Of a stretch of DNA of 36,945 nucleotides, positions 17,536 to 25,514 are shown in pieces. Where the stretch lies: the NCBI GenBank assembly GCA_902539825.1, contig CACBMH010000009.1, forward strand, positions 1 through 36,945, written 5' to 3'. Both the position numbers and the translations under genes were made by a program. A model generated the notes under the pieces. That model was not told where the DNA came from. It ran no database searches and worked only from the letters and a program-made list of their open reading frames with translations. Position 1 is the stretch's first letter. The number at the start of each line of letters is the position of its first letter. This DNA comes from an uncultured Alphaproteobacteria bacterium (GTDB lineage Bacteria; Pseudomonadota; Alphaproteobacteria; HIMB59; GCA-002718135).

Positions 17536-18802
17536 TTATCCTAACTTTATATTGTCTATTCCGACAATTTTATTGTAGAGCCAATAGAAGATCAGCATTA
17601 TACCAAGAAGTATAGCACCAAGAGCAGCGCACAATCCCCAGTTAAGTGTTGTTTTTAAATGATAAGCAATCCAACTCCCAATCAATTTACCATCTTTTCC
17701 TCCAACTAATTCAGGTGTTATAAAATACCCAATGGCAAGTACAAAAACCAATAAACCACCAGCGCTTATACCAGGAATAGTCTGTGGTAAGTAAACTCGC
17801 AAAAATGCAGTTGAAGGTTTTGCTCCTAAATTTTGAGCAGCTCTCATATGACTTTTTGGAATTACCCTCATCACACTGTATAAAGGTAAAATCATAAATG
17901 GTAATAAAATTTGAGTCATTGCTATTAAGGTTCCAACTTCATTATAAACCATTTGTATTCGACCATCGTCGCTTATGATGCCTAACCAGACTAAAATTCC
18001 ATTTATAACTCCATTTTGTTGAAGCATTACAATCCATGCTGTTGTTCTCACAAGTAGAGAGGTCCAAAATGGAAGTAATACAAAAATCATCAGAAGATTG
18101 CTATATCTAAGAGGTAAATTAGCTAAGAGATGAGCAACCGGAAAGCCAAGAATTAAGCAAAAAATTGTTACATAAATACTTACCTTAAAAGTTCTAACCC
18201 ATGTTTTAATATACATTCTTCTTTTTTCATCTTGTAAAACGACATCTCCTTCTTCATCAAATGTTCTATCCAAAGCATTCCAATAATAAATTGAAGATCT
18301 ATCTTTTACCATTTGATTAAATGAGTACCAATAAGTTGGATCTGCCCAAAGCTTATTTATATTAATAAATGTATCTTTATACGAAACTGGTTCTTCGCCT
18401 TTTTTTACAATTTTTTTTATTTCTCTAGTTGTTTTTTTTATTAAACTTTTCCAACCAGATTTTGCATAATTCATTCTTGTTAAGGCTTTACCTATTTGTC
18501 TCTTGTCTCCATTAGCTAATTCAAAAAAAAGACTTTTATACACTTCTTCAGGTGGTAGTTCGTCAGCTCCTTTATCCCAATTTTTATATTCATCAAAAGT
18601 ATTAGGAAAAACTGAATTAATTTGACTATCATCGACGCTCCTAAGAAGCATATCTCCAATTGGCATTACAAAAGTGACAAAAAATGAAAAGGAGTAAAGG
18701 AAAAACAAGAAGAAATGCACGAAGTTTATTTCTTCTTTCAGCCTTTCGAAGACTTTGTTTGAGTGGAATTCCGTCTGTAGTTAATAATTCCGCTGTAGAA
18801 AT
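17536..18802 (-). CDS. potB: ABC transporter permease, PotB-like, with +1 frameshift and no canonical start codon
   Basis: Inner-membrane permease partner of PotC. The long open part (from about 18684 down) has the PIGDMLLRSVD segment after TM1, a long loop, five further membrane segments and the coupling loop AAQNLGAKPSTAFLRVYLPQ. The family-typical N-terminus is encoded upstream in another frame, starting ISTAELLTTDG and running through LRAFLLVFPLLLFIF. Removing one T from the T6 run at 18679-18684 joins them into about 421 residues; 1267 nt is one over a multiple of three. In the upstream frame no ATG, GTG or TTG exists. The codon at the right distance from a good GGAGG site is ATT (18800-18802), where relatives start with ATG followed by Ser-Thr. 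GTG 18720 is open without a shift but would cut into TM1. Confidence 0.82.
18679..18684 (-). other. T6 homopolymer at the potB frameshift
   Basis: Six T on the minus strand. With five, the N-terminal frame from 18802 continues directly into VTFVMPIGD; with six, the frame breaks. It lies at the end of the first membrane helix, nearly the same place as the break in potC. Confidence 0.7.
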
Positions 18803-18805
18803 GGT

Positions 18806-18812
18806 AACCTCC
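18806..18812 (-). promoter_or_regulatory. Shine-Dalgarno of potB, followed by ATT
   Basis: GGAGGTT on the minus strand lies 3 nt before the ATT codon at 18800-18802 and just after the terminator tail. Its strength and spacing argue that translation of potB begins at this ATT, or that the ATT is a mutated or misread ATG. Confidence 0.65.
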
Positions 18813-18842
18813 AAATAAAAAGGCGAGATAATTCTCGCCTTT
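18813..18842 (-). terminator. intrinsic terminator after the PotD-like gene
   Basis: On the minus strand AAAGGCGAGA pairs with TCTCGCCTTT (arms 18833-18842 and 18819-18828) around an ATTA loop, followed by a T-rich tail (TTTTTATTT). It lies between the binding-protein stop and the potB ribosome binding site, the same layout as at 10857-10887. Confidence 0.85.
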
Positions 18843-18873
18843 AGATTAAATTACAAATTTTATTTTATCAAGC

Positions 18874-19977
18874 TTAGTTACCCATCCAAGCAGCATAACG
18901 CTCATTAATTTCTGCACCGTAATCTGACCACCATTGTGGATCACTTACGATTGAAACTTTTAAACGTTCTGGTGTGTTAGGCATGTGAGGCATGATATCA
19001 ACACCTCCTGGTCCCCAAGGCTCATTGTTTTCAATGATTGGAATACCAGATGCTCTCATTGGTCCATATGTAATATATTTAGCTTGTTCAGCTTGTGCTT
19101 CAGGAGTTGAAGCATGCATCATAAAGTCAATAGCTGCATCTCTGTTAGGAGCTCCAGCGGTTAGACAAAGATACTCTTGGTCTAAAACCTGACCTTCCCA
19201 AATATACTCAAAGTTTTCACCTTCAGCTAAGTTTGCTGCACCTACACGACCGTTATATGCGATAGCCATGATAACCTCACCACTTTTTACTAACTCAAGT
19301 GGTTGTGAACCAGCAGACCAGAAAACAACATCGTCCTTAATTCTGTCCATAACTTCAAATGCTCTATCAATAGCACCTGTTTGGTTAGCTAAAACTGTTG
19401 GTACTGCATTTGGTTTAACACCATCTGCTACCATAGCTTTTTCTATAATACCTGTTGCCCAAGTATGAATACCTCTTTTACCAGGGAATTTTTCTGTATC
19501 AAAGAAGTCTGCCATGCTGTCAGGCTTTTCACCAGGGAATGCGTCAGGATCATAGAATACAACATATGTCCAAAAGATTTGTGGTACACAACAGTCCCAA
19601 CCAGAATGGTATTCAAGACCATTATTTTCCATATCTTCTGCAATCGACTCACCATCAGGACCAGGAACACCTAAAGTAGCAATTTCACTTGAAATATCTT
19701 CAAATAATCCTTCATCACATCCAGTTATTGCATCAGATGGTAAAACATCTACTAAATCCCAAGTAACACTTCCACTTTCTACTTGAGCTCTTACTTCACC
19801 TAAACCTCCGTTGTAGTTTTCAAAGACAATTGAGCTAGGATCAGAATATGTATCAGCATAAGCTTTTTGTTGACTTTCTGTATAAGCACCACCCCATGAA
19901 GCAACAGTTACAGCGCTAGCTGCAAAAGGAGCAAAGACAAGTGACACAAATAAGAAGGCTTTTAAAAATTTAGACAT
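18874..19977 (-). CDS. potD: spermidine/putrescine-type ABC substrate-binding protein
   Basis: A 367-residue periplasmic binding protein. A Sec signal peptide spans residues 1-22 (Lys-rich start, hydrophobic core, cleavage after Ala-Ser-Ala). The mature protein begins VTVASWGGAYTES, the standard opening of PotD-like receptors, and contains the WDLVDV and YNGR segments of that family. Cys residues near 88 and 124-125 may form disulphides. It delivers a polyamine or related amine to PotB/PotC; the ligand is not certain because this branch is broad. Codon choice is less AT-biased than in neighbours and the ribosome binding site is strong, both signs of high expression. It follows potA after a 131-nt gap and is followed by a terminator. 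Confidence 0.9.
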   Translation of the reverse strand: MSKFLKAFLFVSLVFAPFAASAVTVASWGGAYTESQQKAYADTYSDPSSIVFENYNGGLGEVRAQVESGSVTWDLVDVLPSDAITGCDEGLFEDISSEIATLGVPGPDGESIAEDMENNGLEYHSGWDCCVPQIFWTYVVFYDPDAFPGEKPDSMADFFDTEKFPGKRGIHTWATGIIEKAMVADGVKPNAVPTVLANQTGAIDRAFEVMDRIKDDVVFWSAGSQPLELVKSGEVIMAIAYNGRVGAANLAEGENFEYIWEGQVLDQEYLCLTAGAPNRDAAIDFMMHASTPEAQAEQAKYITYGPMRASGIPIIENNEPWGPGGVDIMPHMPNTPERLKVSIVSDPQWWSDYGAEINERYAAWMGN

Positions 19978-20108
19978 ATATATCCTCCTATTTTTAGTTA
20001 TTTAATCTTAAGATTATGTCCGTAATGATTAAGTAATAACATGTCGTGAAATGAAAAAAAAGGGGTAAAAGTAAAAAATTTTGGCTAAATATAAAGAAAA
20101 AAGTATAA
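19978..20108 (-). promoter_or_regulatory. potA-potD intergenic region with strong potD ribosome binding site
   Basis: 131 nt, among the longest gaps in the window. Just before the potD ATG the minus strand reads TAGGAGGA, a strong Shine-Dalgarno. The rest is AT-rich with a run of eight T next to CCCC; I see no clear hairpin or riboswitch fold. The length leaves room for a separate potD promoter, but no convincing -35/-10 pair was found. Confidence 0.45.
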
Positions 20109-21197
20109 TTACAGATCTAATGCTCGGACATCTTCAGAATTCCAGCTTAATTTAAGTTCGTCACCTTCTTTATGATTAAAACTTCCTTCATTTGGAACCT
20201 TAACTATAAACTCATTATTACCACAAACATCAAGTCTAGCTCTGATGTGATCTCCTAGGTAAATTAGTTCTTCAATTTTACCTGAAAAATTATTGGAGTC
20301 AGATGTTGAGTTATCGATTGAAACACGTTCTGGTCTTATGGATAGTTGAGTTTTTTCTCCAACTTCATTAACATTAATTTTTAATGCTTTCACCATTCCA
20401 AAACCACCATCCAATTCAACAGTACATGATGATCCATTCACTTCCCTAACAACACCATTAAGTGTATTATTTTCACCAATAAATTTTGCAACAAAAGAAT
20501 TTTCAGGTTTTTCATACAAGATATCAGGTGTAGATAATTGTTGTACAACTCCATCATTGAATACTGCAATTCTATTGGACATTGTTAATGCTTCACTTTG
20601 GTCATGAGTAACATAGACAACTGTTATGCCAATCCTATCATGAATATGTTTTATTTCGTATTGCATCTGTTCACGTAAATTCTTATCAAGCGCGCCTAAA
20701 GGCTCATCCATTAATACTAGGCGAGGTTCAAATACCAGTGCTCTAGCCAAAGCGACTCTTTGCTGTTGTCCACCAGATAGTTGAGCTGGAAATCTTGTAC
20801 CAAAATTACCTAACTCAACCATATCAAGTGCTTTCTGCACTTTTTCTTTAATATCTGCTTTTGAAATTTTTCTCACTTCTAGTGGAAATGACAAATTTTC
20901 CGCAACAGTCATGTGAGGAAATAAAGCATAGTTTTGAAATACCATTCCTATTTCTCTTTCATAGGGAGGAATTTTACTAATTGGTTTAGTATCTAAAAAT
21001 ATTTCACCATTTGTAGGAGTTTCAAAACCAGCTAACATCATTAAAGTTGTTGTTTTACCTGATCCAGACGGACCCAACATTGTTACAAATTCACCCTTAG
21101 CAATGTCTAAGTTCAAGTTTTTTACTACTAGTACTTCTCCATCATAACTTTTATCGATCTTTTCAAATTTAACAAAACTTTTAGATGTGTCATTCAT
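20109..21197 (-). CDS. potA: spermidine/putrescine-type ABC transporter ATPase
   Basis: A 362-residue ATPase when started at ATG 21197 (MNDTSKSF); an in-frame alternative start 14 codons upstream lacks support. Walker A GPSGSGKTT lies at 42-50, the Q-loop at Gln88, the signature LSGGQQQR at 140-147, Walker B VLMDEP at 161-166 and the switch His at 198. A C-terminal regulatory TOBE domain follows from about residue 240. It powers uptake through PotB/PotC at the inner membrane. It is the first gene of the minus-strand A-D-B-C-dadA operon and is divergent from the EamA gene, with 65 nt between starts. Confidence 0.92.
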   Translation of the reverse strand: MNDTSKSFVKFEKIDKSYDGEVLVVKNLNLDIAKGEFVTMLGPSGSGKTTTLMMLAGFETPTNGEIFLDTKPISKIPPYEREIGMVFQNYALFPHMTVAENLSFPLEVRKISKADIKEKVQKALDMVELGNFGTRFPAQLSGGQQQRVALARALVFEPRLVLMDEPLGALDKNLREQMQYEIKHIHDRIGITVVYVTHDQSEALTMSNRIAVFNDGVVQQLSTPDILYEKPENSFVAKFIGENNTLNGVVREVNGSSCTVELDGGFGMVKALKINVNEVGEKTQLSIRPERVSIDNSTSDSNNFSGKIEELIYLGDHIRARLDVCGNNEFIVKVPNEGSFNHKEGDELKLSWNSEDVRALDL

Positions 21198-21262
21198 AAT
21201 ATATTTTGTAATGAAGCTTGAATAACTGCATGAAAACAAATAGTCAAAAGTTAATTTAAAAA

Positions 21263-22126
21263 ATGTTCATATTTGGAGTTATTTTTGCTTTAGTTGCTGG
21301 AATTTTATTTGGCTTAATTGGCCCTACTACAAAAATGGCTTATAATTCCGGCGCCTCTGTAGCATTAACTATTTTTTTACGTTACGCAGTAGCCTCGATA
21401 ATTATATTACCTTTTATCCCTTATCAAAAGAACCTATTAGAAATTTTTAAAAAGAACCTAAAATACTTTTTATCTATATCAGCTGGTTCTATATTATTAA
21501 CACTTGGGTTATTGACTTCAGTTATATTTATTGAAGTTAGTTTAACAATTCTTATTTTTTGCCTCTATCCAATATATGTTCTTTTATTTTCTATTATTAT
21601 CGATAAAGAAAAAATTTCACTAATTGTAAAGATTCTCTTTTTTGTAACATTTTTAGGAATTGTTTTAGTTATAGGACCATCTTTTAAAGTCATAAATATA
21701 ATAGGTATTCTTTTAGCTTTTCTTGCTTCACTTGGATCTACTAGTATGATTATAGTAAATCAAAAAATGTCTATTAAAGGTATTTCACCAATACCAATTA
21801 ATATCTTTATAAATGTTTTTAATACTATTTTCTTCTTTGTAATATTAAAAATATTTTTTTCTTTAAATTTTAATTTTGATTTCAATATTTATCTTTTAAT
21901 TTTAATTCCTTCCGTATGTTATAGCTTTGCACTTTTGTCACAATTAATTGCTATCCCCAAGATTGGAAAATCATATACTGCTTTATTTTTGTATTTAGAA
22001 CCAGTGGTGGGTGTTCTTGGGGCTGTTTTTTTATTAAAAGAAAATTTAGAAACTTATCAAATGATTGGTGCTTCGATTGTAATAATAAGTTTACTATCAG
22101 CTTCTTTTATTAGTAGTAGAAACTAA
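21263..22126 (+). CDS. EamA/DMT-family permease
   Basis: A 287-residue membrane protein with about ten hydrophobic helices arranged as two EamA repeats (roughly 1-140 and 145-287). The first helix carries a Gly-rich FALVAGILFGLIGP motif and the last repeat has LYLEPVVGVLGAVFLLKE, a common EamA signature. Members export or import amino acids, amines and metabolites; direction and substrate are unknown. It is divergent from potA and its stop overlaps that of the convergent M19 homologue by 4 nt. The position between the polyamine block and the dipeptidase/unknown block suggests handling of an amino-acid-like compound, but this is only context. Confidence 0.88.
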   Translation: MFIFGVIFALVAGILFGLIGPTTKMAYNSGASVALTIFLRYAVASIIILPFIPYQKNLLEIFKKNLKYFLSISAGSILLTLGLLTSVIFIEVSLTILIFCLYPIYVLLFSIIIDKEKISLIVKILFFVTFLGIVLVIGPSFKVINIIGILLAFLASLGSTSMIIVNQKMSIKGISPIPINIFINVFNTIFFFVILKIFFSLNFNFDFNIYLLILIPSVCYSFALLSQLIAIPKIGKSYTALFLYLEPVVGVLGAVFLLKENLETYQMIGASIVIISLLSASFISSRN

Positions 22127-23109
22127 AATTGGTTTTTCATGAAGTTAAACCAATTCTGACCTATTATTTTTGTAGAAACTTTTTCTGGAATATTATTTTC
22201 ACACATTAAATAAAATAAATTATTTAAGTCACTTGGTTGCTTATACCAACTTGGTAACTTAGGCCATTTTGGATTTTTATCTTTAGATTCTCCATAGTCG
22301 ATATTTTTGGTCCACTTTCCATTTCTCATCCACATAACTACATCATCAGACCAATTTAAACAAAGATCAGACCCTATTCCAATATTGTCTTCACCAATTA
22401 GGTTTACTAACTCCTTAATCATTTCACAAAAATCTTCTATGGTACAATCACCTAAATTTTTAAGATGGTAAGGATATAAACTTAACGCAATAAAACCATT
22501 TTTTTTAACAAGTTTTTGTAAAATATCAGTATCAATGTTTCTTTTAGATTTATGAAAGAAATTTGGGTTAGCATGAGAAATTGCCACAGGTTTATTTGAG
22601 ACTTCAATAGCATCAAGGCAAGTTTGCTTTCCTGCATGACTTAAATCTACAATCATGCCAAGTCTATTCATTTCTTCAATAACAGCTTTTCCAAATCGTG
22701 AAACACCTGAGTCTTTAGGTTCAAAACATCCACCAGCAAGTGGGGTTTGATTATTATAGGTGAGTTGCATAAATCTCACACCTGCTTCAAAAAATTTTTC
22801 AATTAAAAATATATCATTCGCAATAGGAGCAGAATTTTGAAAACCAAAAATAATTGCAACTTTATTATTGTTTTTAGCATCCAAAATATCTTCAGTAGTT
22901 TTTGCGTGAGCAATAATATCGTTATGCTCTTTAAAAAGACGGTGCCAATAATTTATTTTTTCAAAAGACTCTTCAGTATTTTCCCAATACACTAATGTCG
23001 CATGAATTGCAGTTAATCCAGCTTGGTGGGCATTTTCAAATAATTCCCTATTCCAGTTACAATATTCCAATCCATCAATTAGAAGTATATCTTCACTTAT
23101 TTTTGACAT
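22123..23109 (-). CDS. M19 (renal dipeptidase) family protein with altered metal site
   Basis: A 328-residue TIM-barrel protein related to membrane dipeptidase. Retained family landmarks are DLSHAG (His158), ISHANP (His179) and GIGSDL (Asp248), matching the second-site His, His and Asp of renal dipeptidase. The first metal site is lost: the usual DGHND near the N-terminus reads DGLEY (residues 12-16), and the bridging Glu position is Gln91 in GFQNS. It is therefore unlikely to be a standard binuclear dipeptidase and may hydrolyse or rearrange a different small amide with one metal. It has no signal peptide, so it is cytosolic. It is divergent from the conserved unknown pair at 23164. Confidence 0.8.
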   Translation of the reverse strand: MSKISEDILLIDGLEYCNWNRELFENAHQAGLTAIHATLVYWENTEESFEKINYWHRLFKEHNDIIAHAKTTEDILDAKNNNKVAIIFGFQNSAPIANDIFLIEKFFEAGVRFMQLTYNNQTPLAGGCFEPKDSGVSRFGKAVIEEMNRLGMIVDLSHAGKQTCLDAIEVSNKPVAISHANPNFFHKSKRNIDTDILQKLVKKNGFIALSLYPYHLKNLGDCTIEDFCEMIKELVNLIGEDNIGIGSDLCLNWSDDVVMWMRNGKWTKNIDYGESKDKNPKWPKLPSWYKQPSDLNNLFYLMCENNIPEKVSTKIIGQNWFNFMKNQF

Positions 23110-23163
23110 AGATTAATACTTCTATTAATGAAAAAACCAAAATTAACTATAGATATTTAATAA

Positions 23164-24828
23164 ATGTTACAAAAATTAAGAAAAAACGATAACTACATGA
23201 AACTATCAAGAATGGGTTCACGCTATCCTTCTCGCCTTAGTTTTTCTAGAAGTATGTTAAGAAGATTGATCAACGACAACTGGGAAATACACAAGTCAAA
23301 ATTTGATTTAGATAAATATGGTTTCGGCACTGTTGTTTATGAAATAATTATTAATAAGCAAACTTATTCACTTGTATGTTTCTCTGCTTTTCTAGATGAT
23401 AAGGATAGAAGTGATAGAGTTATCGCTAGTAAATGGGATACAGCCTATACGTTACATGTAGGTAAATTATCTGATCAAGATCTAAATAGATTAAAAAAAA
23501 CAATTCCTCTTCAAGAATCAGGTCGTAATTCTCCAGACGAGTTAATTCTTAGCAGAGCAAATAAAAGTGTAAGATTGTTTCAGTATGTTGTCGATTGTCT
23601 TTCAAATGGTAATCAGCCAGATATTTATGAAATAAATAAAGTTGGGTATTTGCTGAGAACTACTGCTGTCTATGGTAGTGGTAAATTTGGATTATCAGAT
23701 TTTACTAACACAAAAAATACAACTGTTTTCAATCAACCCTTTAGAGCAGAAATGTTATCAGTTTATTTAATTAGAGAATTTAGTATCGAATTAGTTGAGC
23801 ATGTTGCAAGGCAAATTAATCCAAAAAAAGCAGTAAAGTTAGATAGAAAAATTAAACAACATTTAGGTATTGGTAATTCAACAGGTTTAGGTATGGCACC
23901 TTTTATCATTAAACATCCAAAGTTGATTAATAAGTGGATGAAACAGTACACAAAGACATTAGAAGAAATTTCTCAAATTGAGTTAGATAGTATAATTTTC
24001 GAAAAATATAAAAAACTGTTGAATAAAGCTCTTAATTATCTTGAGGAAGTAAACACAAGTGATGAATTCCAAATTAATAAAAATAAATTCACTACTGAAG
24101 ATTTAAAAAAATATATTTTCTATATTAATAACTTAGATCTTTCTCAAAAATTTAAATGGTTAGATATTCTAGATTATTGTGATTCAAATTTTAATAACGA
24201 TACTCAAGAAATTGCAAGAGTACAACTAATTGAATTGTATCCTCAAATATCAGAAGAGTTAGCAGAAGATATGGCAGATGAGGAGATAATGGAAATTGAT
24301 GGAAATCAATCTATCGGAGATATAAAACAAATAATCAATGATAAATATTCTTGGATAAAAGATATTGATTTTAATAACAAAGATAGCAATTATTTATTTT
24401 GGTATGTTTCAGCAGCAAAGTTAGAACCTAGGCTGGGTGAAAGATATAATGAGCAAGGAAGTGAATTGGAACAAAATTTAGGAATTGCAAAAATGGTCAG
24501 TGACTTATTTAAGCAAATAAAAAATGTAGATGAAAATCAATTAATTTGTGAATTTTTATTAACACATCCTCAATACAGAGGAATTGTTAAAAGAATACAG
24601 TCTTTAAAAAATTATCCTTATTCGGAAGTTCAAGATAATGTTCTCGATAAAAAAACAATACCAATTGATATGTTAAGATTTAAATTATCTTTTTTTGGTG
24701 CCAATCGATATGATCCTAAGTCAGATAGATGGTTAAGAGTAAGTTTTTTTTCTGGAGCTCCTTATTTATCAGATCTAAATAATAAAAATGTTGATGAATG
24801 GGGTTTTGCAACAATGAATTCATATTAA
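23164..24828 (+). CDS. conserved protein of unknown function (554 aa)
   Basis: I do not recognise a named domain. The protein is soluble, with no signal peptide or membrane segment. An Arg-rich N-terminus (GSRYPSRLSFSRSMLRRL, from residue 18) is followed by a segment rich in conserved-looking short motifs (ILSRANKSVRLFQYVVDCL near 127-145, YGSGKFGLSDF, GIGNSTGLGMAPF near 236-248), then a long acidic helical middle and a C-terminus FFGANRYDP and WGFATMNSY. The motif-rich first half suggests an enzyme or a nucleotide/cofactor binder. The start could also be Met12 (23197); neither has a clear ribosome binding site. The DUF3726-like gene starts 5 nt after its stop, so the two surely form a unit. 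Confidence 0.75.
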   Translation: MLQKLRKNDNYMKLSRMGSRYPSRLSFSRSMLRRLINDNWEIHKSKFDLDKYGFGTVVYEIIINKQTYSLVCFSAFLDDKDRSDRVIASKWDTAYTLHVGKLSDQDLNRLKKTIPLQESGRNSPDELILSRANKSVRLFQYVVDCLSNGNQPDIYEINKVGYLLRTTAVYGSGKFGLSDFTNTKNTTVFNQPFRAEMLSVYLIREFSIELVEHVARQINPKKAVKLDRKIKQHLGIGNSTGLGMAPFIIKHPKLINKWMKQYTKTLEEISQIELDSIIFEKYKKLLNKALNYLEEVNTSDEFQINKNKFTTEDLKKYIFYINNLDLSQKFKWLDILDYCDSNFNNDTQEIARVQLIELYPQISEELAEDMADEEIMEIDGNQSIGDIKQIINDKYSWIKDIDFNNKDSNYLFWYVSAAKLEPRLGERYNEQGSELEQNLGIAKMVSDLFKQIKNVDENQLICEFLLTHPQYRGIVKRIQSLKNYPYSEVQDNVLDKKTIPIDMLRFKLSFFGANRYDPKSDRWLRVSFFSGAPYLSDLNNKNVDEWGFATMNSY

Positions 24829-24833
24829 TATCT

Positions 24834-25514
24834 GTGAGTTACTCTTATTATGAAGTCTACACTAATTCACAGCGAGCTTTTTCAGGATTAGGGTTCACTT
24901 ATGGATCAGATGAAGACGCTGCATTTATTACAACTTGGCTTGAAATACTTGGTTTAGACGGAATCAAATTATTAACATTAAAAATCAAAGAATTAGATAA
25001 CACTTTTAATGCTTGCATAGATCCATCAAATATAAATGATGAGTTTGATTGTAAAAATAAGTCTTCATTGATGATAGGGCCAGGATTAATTGATTATTTG
25101 ATATCAAAAGTAGATAAAAAAGAAAATTTAAAATTAACTATAAATAATTGCAATGATCCCATATTCCTAATACCTTTGCTTTATAAGTATGCAAAAAAAA
25201 ATATCAATTCACAGTTTTTGTTAGATCAAAAAGTTGATGCACAAATAACAAATAAAAATATTAGCATTAATAGAGATATTATCTCTACAAATTATCAAAG
25301 AAATTTTGATCTTTTACTTACAAAAAATATTTTAAATGAACAAAAGTTAGATATTAATATTCCATCATCAAATATAAATAATTTGCTATCTGAAGGCATA
25401 AATCCTGATAAAAAATCTTGGGATCAAATATCTAAGATAGCTTTTAGAACTTTTGTACCTGAGTCCGAGGAATCTAGAGCGAAAGGTGCTGGAGGTGGTG
25501 ATGCAAATGATTAA
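24834..25514 (+). CDS. DUF3726-like protein of unknown function
   Basis: 226 residues when started at GTG 24834, five bases after the upstream stop; a longer frame from ATG 24798 would overlap the preceding gene by 31 nt. The N-terminus (SYSYYEVYTNSQRAFSGLGFTYGSDEDAA, written here only as a landmark region at residues 2-30) has the Ala/Gly helix pattern I associate with DUF3726: a Glu, an Arg-Ala pair, then Gly-x-Gly-Phe and an acidic residue pair. The rest is lysine- and asparagine-rich, with a hydrophilic Gly-rich tail. No function is known for the family to my knowledge. Paired with the 554-aa unknown; its stop overlaps that of the convergent M24 gene by 4 nt. Confidence 0.68.
   Translation: MSYSYYEVYTNSQRAFSGLGFTYGSDEDAAFITTWLEILGLDGIKLLTLKIKELDNTFNACIDPSNINDEFDCKNKSSLMIGPGLIDYLISKVDKKENLKLTINNCNDPIFLIPLLYKYAKKNINSQFLLDQKVDAQITNKNISINRDIISTNYQRNFDLLLTKNILNEQKLDINIPSSNINNLLSEGINPDKKSWDQISKIAFRTFVPESEESRAKGAGGGDAND

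Noticed and set aside
19443-19679. Several short frames on both strands within potD
   Set aside because: They lie within the well-supported receptor gene, have implausible composition and resemble no family.
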